Positions 58,915-58,956 of a stretch of DNA of 58,956 nucleotides are shown one piece after another. Every line of letters starts with the position of its first letter. Positions within the stretch are counted from its first letter, which is position 1. This DNA comes from JAUSFM01 sp964343705 (GTDB lineage: Archaea > Nanobdellota > Nanobdellia > Woesearchaeales > UBA12501), in NCBI GenBank assembly GCA_964343705.1, contig CAYFJX010000010.1, positions 1 through 58,956 on the forward strand, read 5' to 3'. Position numbers and translations under genes: made by a program. The notes below the pieces were generated by a model. That model searched no databases and had not been told where the DNA came from. It was given only the letters and a program-made list of their open reading frames with translations.

Positions 58915-58956
58915 AACCCTCTATATTTCAATGGTGATGATGTAGATGGTTTTTCC

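Noticed and set aside
1..58956. CRISPR array, rRNA genes, replication origin
   Set aside because: No regularly spaced direct repeats of 25-40 bases, no cas-like genes, no rRNA-length conserved sequence and no Orc1/Cdc6 gene or origin repeats were seen.

Overview
The window is archaeal chromosome. Its translation and transcription set is archaeal: ribosomal proteins L1, L10, L12, S17e and a tiny L41e, Alba, archaeal-type prolyl-tRNA synthetase, EndoQ, SepF, TrmB and Lrp regulators, AlaX and a ZPR1-type zinc protein. Promoters show TATA boxes about 25-30 bases before leaderless starts, and other genes carry GGAGGTGAT-type ribosome binding sites. The many short secreted proteins with an N-terminal 'GQVTAFIVVG'-type segment, four toxin-antitoxin-like modules and bacterial-looking metabolic genes suggest a DPANN-type genome (Woesearchaeota/Pacearchaeota-like). 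That placement is an inference.

Bases 1-8060 form an accessory island. Five GC-rich intergenic junctions (A-E) separate four gene blocks: (1) an unknown protein plus a double Lrp regulator, (2) cupin plus Dabb protein, (3) a class V aminotransferase, (4) nucleotidyltransferase, RelE-like protein, methyltransferase and HTH-10 regulator. Junctions A-C have a 7-bp hairpin with an RTAAA loop, then a palindromic core of the type RYYTAAC-ATC-GTTAWRC. D and E have degenerate cores. Each block is bounded by its own imperfect inverted repeat, so a block joined end to end at the cores would form one long hairpin. This resembles integron attC or Xer/dif modules but fits neither standard form. It is the most interesting part of the window.

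8-23 kb is ordinary chromosome: regulators, an RGG zinc protein whose stop codon lies in the target duplication of a 166-bp MITE-like palindrome, an acidic lipoprotein, AlaX, a SemiSWEET-like protein, L41e, an MscS-like membrane protein with a GCS2-type ligase and an amidohydrolase, a toxin/antitoxin-like pair and a CYTH protein. 22-26 kb is the reverse-strand L1-L10-L12 operon. A free-standing LAGLIDADG homing endonuclease gene lies between L10 and L12, overlapping one stop codon and encoding the next ribosome binding site.

26-35 kb has proS, three toxin-antitoxin modules, an intron-containing tRNA with a duplicated 3' end, Alba, S17e, SepF and ZPR1. A roughly 140-160-bp structured repeat occurs three times (26.4, 31.6, 40.7 kb) with compensatory changes in one stem. 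35-46 kb holds folate and nucleotide genes: thyA, purD, folA, glyA, a dTMP kinase-like protein and dut, together with a HEFTH protein and several unknowns. 46-50 kb holds EndoQ, a lysine-rich H1-like repeat protein, a 16S rRNA G1405 (FmrO-type) methyltransferase homologue and a NOL1/NOP2/Sun m5C methyltransferase. 50-56 kb codes for secreted and membrane proteins of unknown function and an M50 protease. The window ends with a full-length phosphoenolpyruvate synthase.
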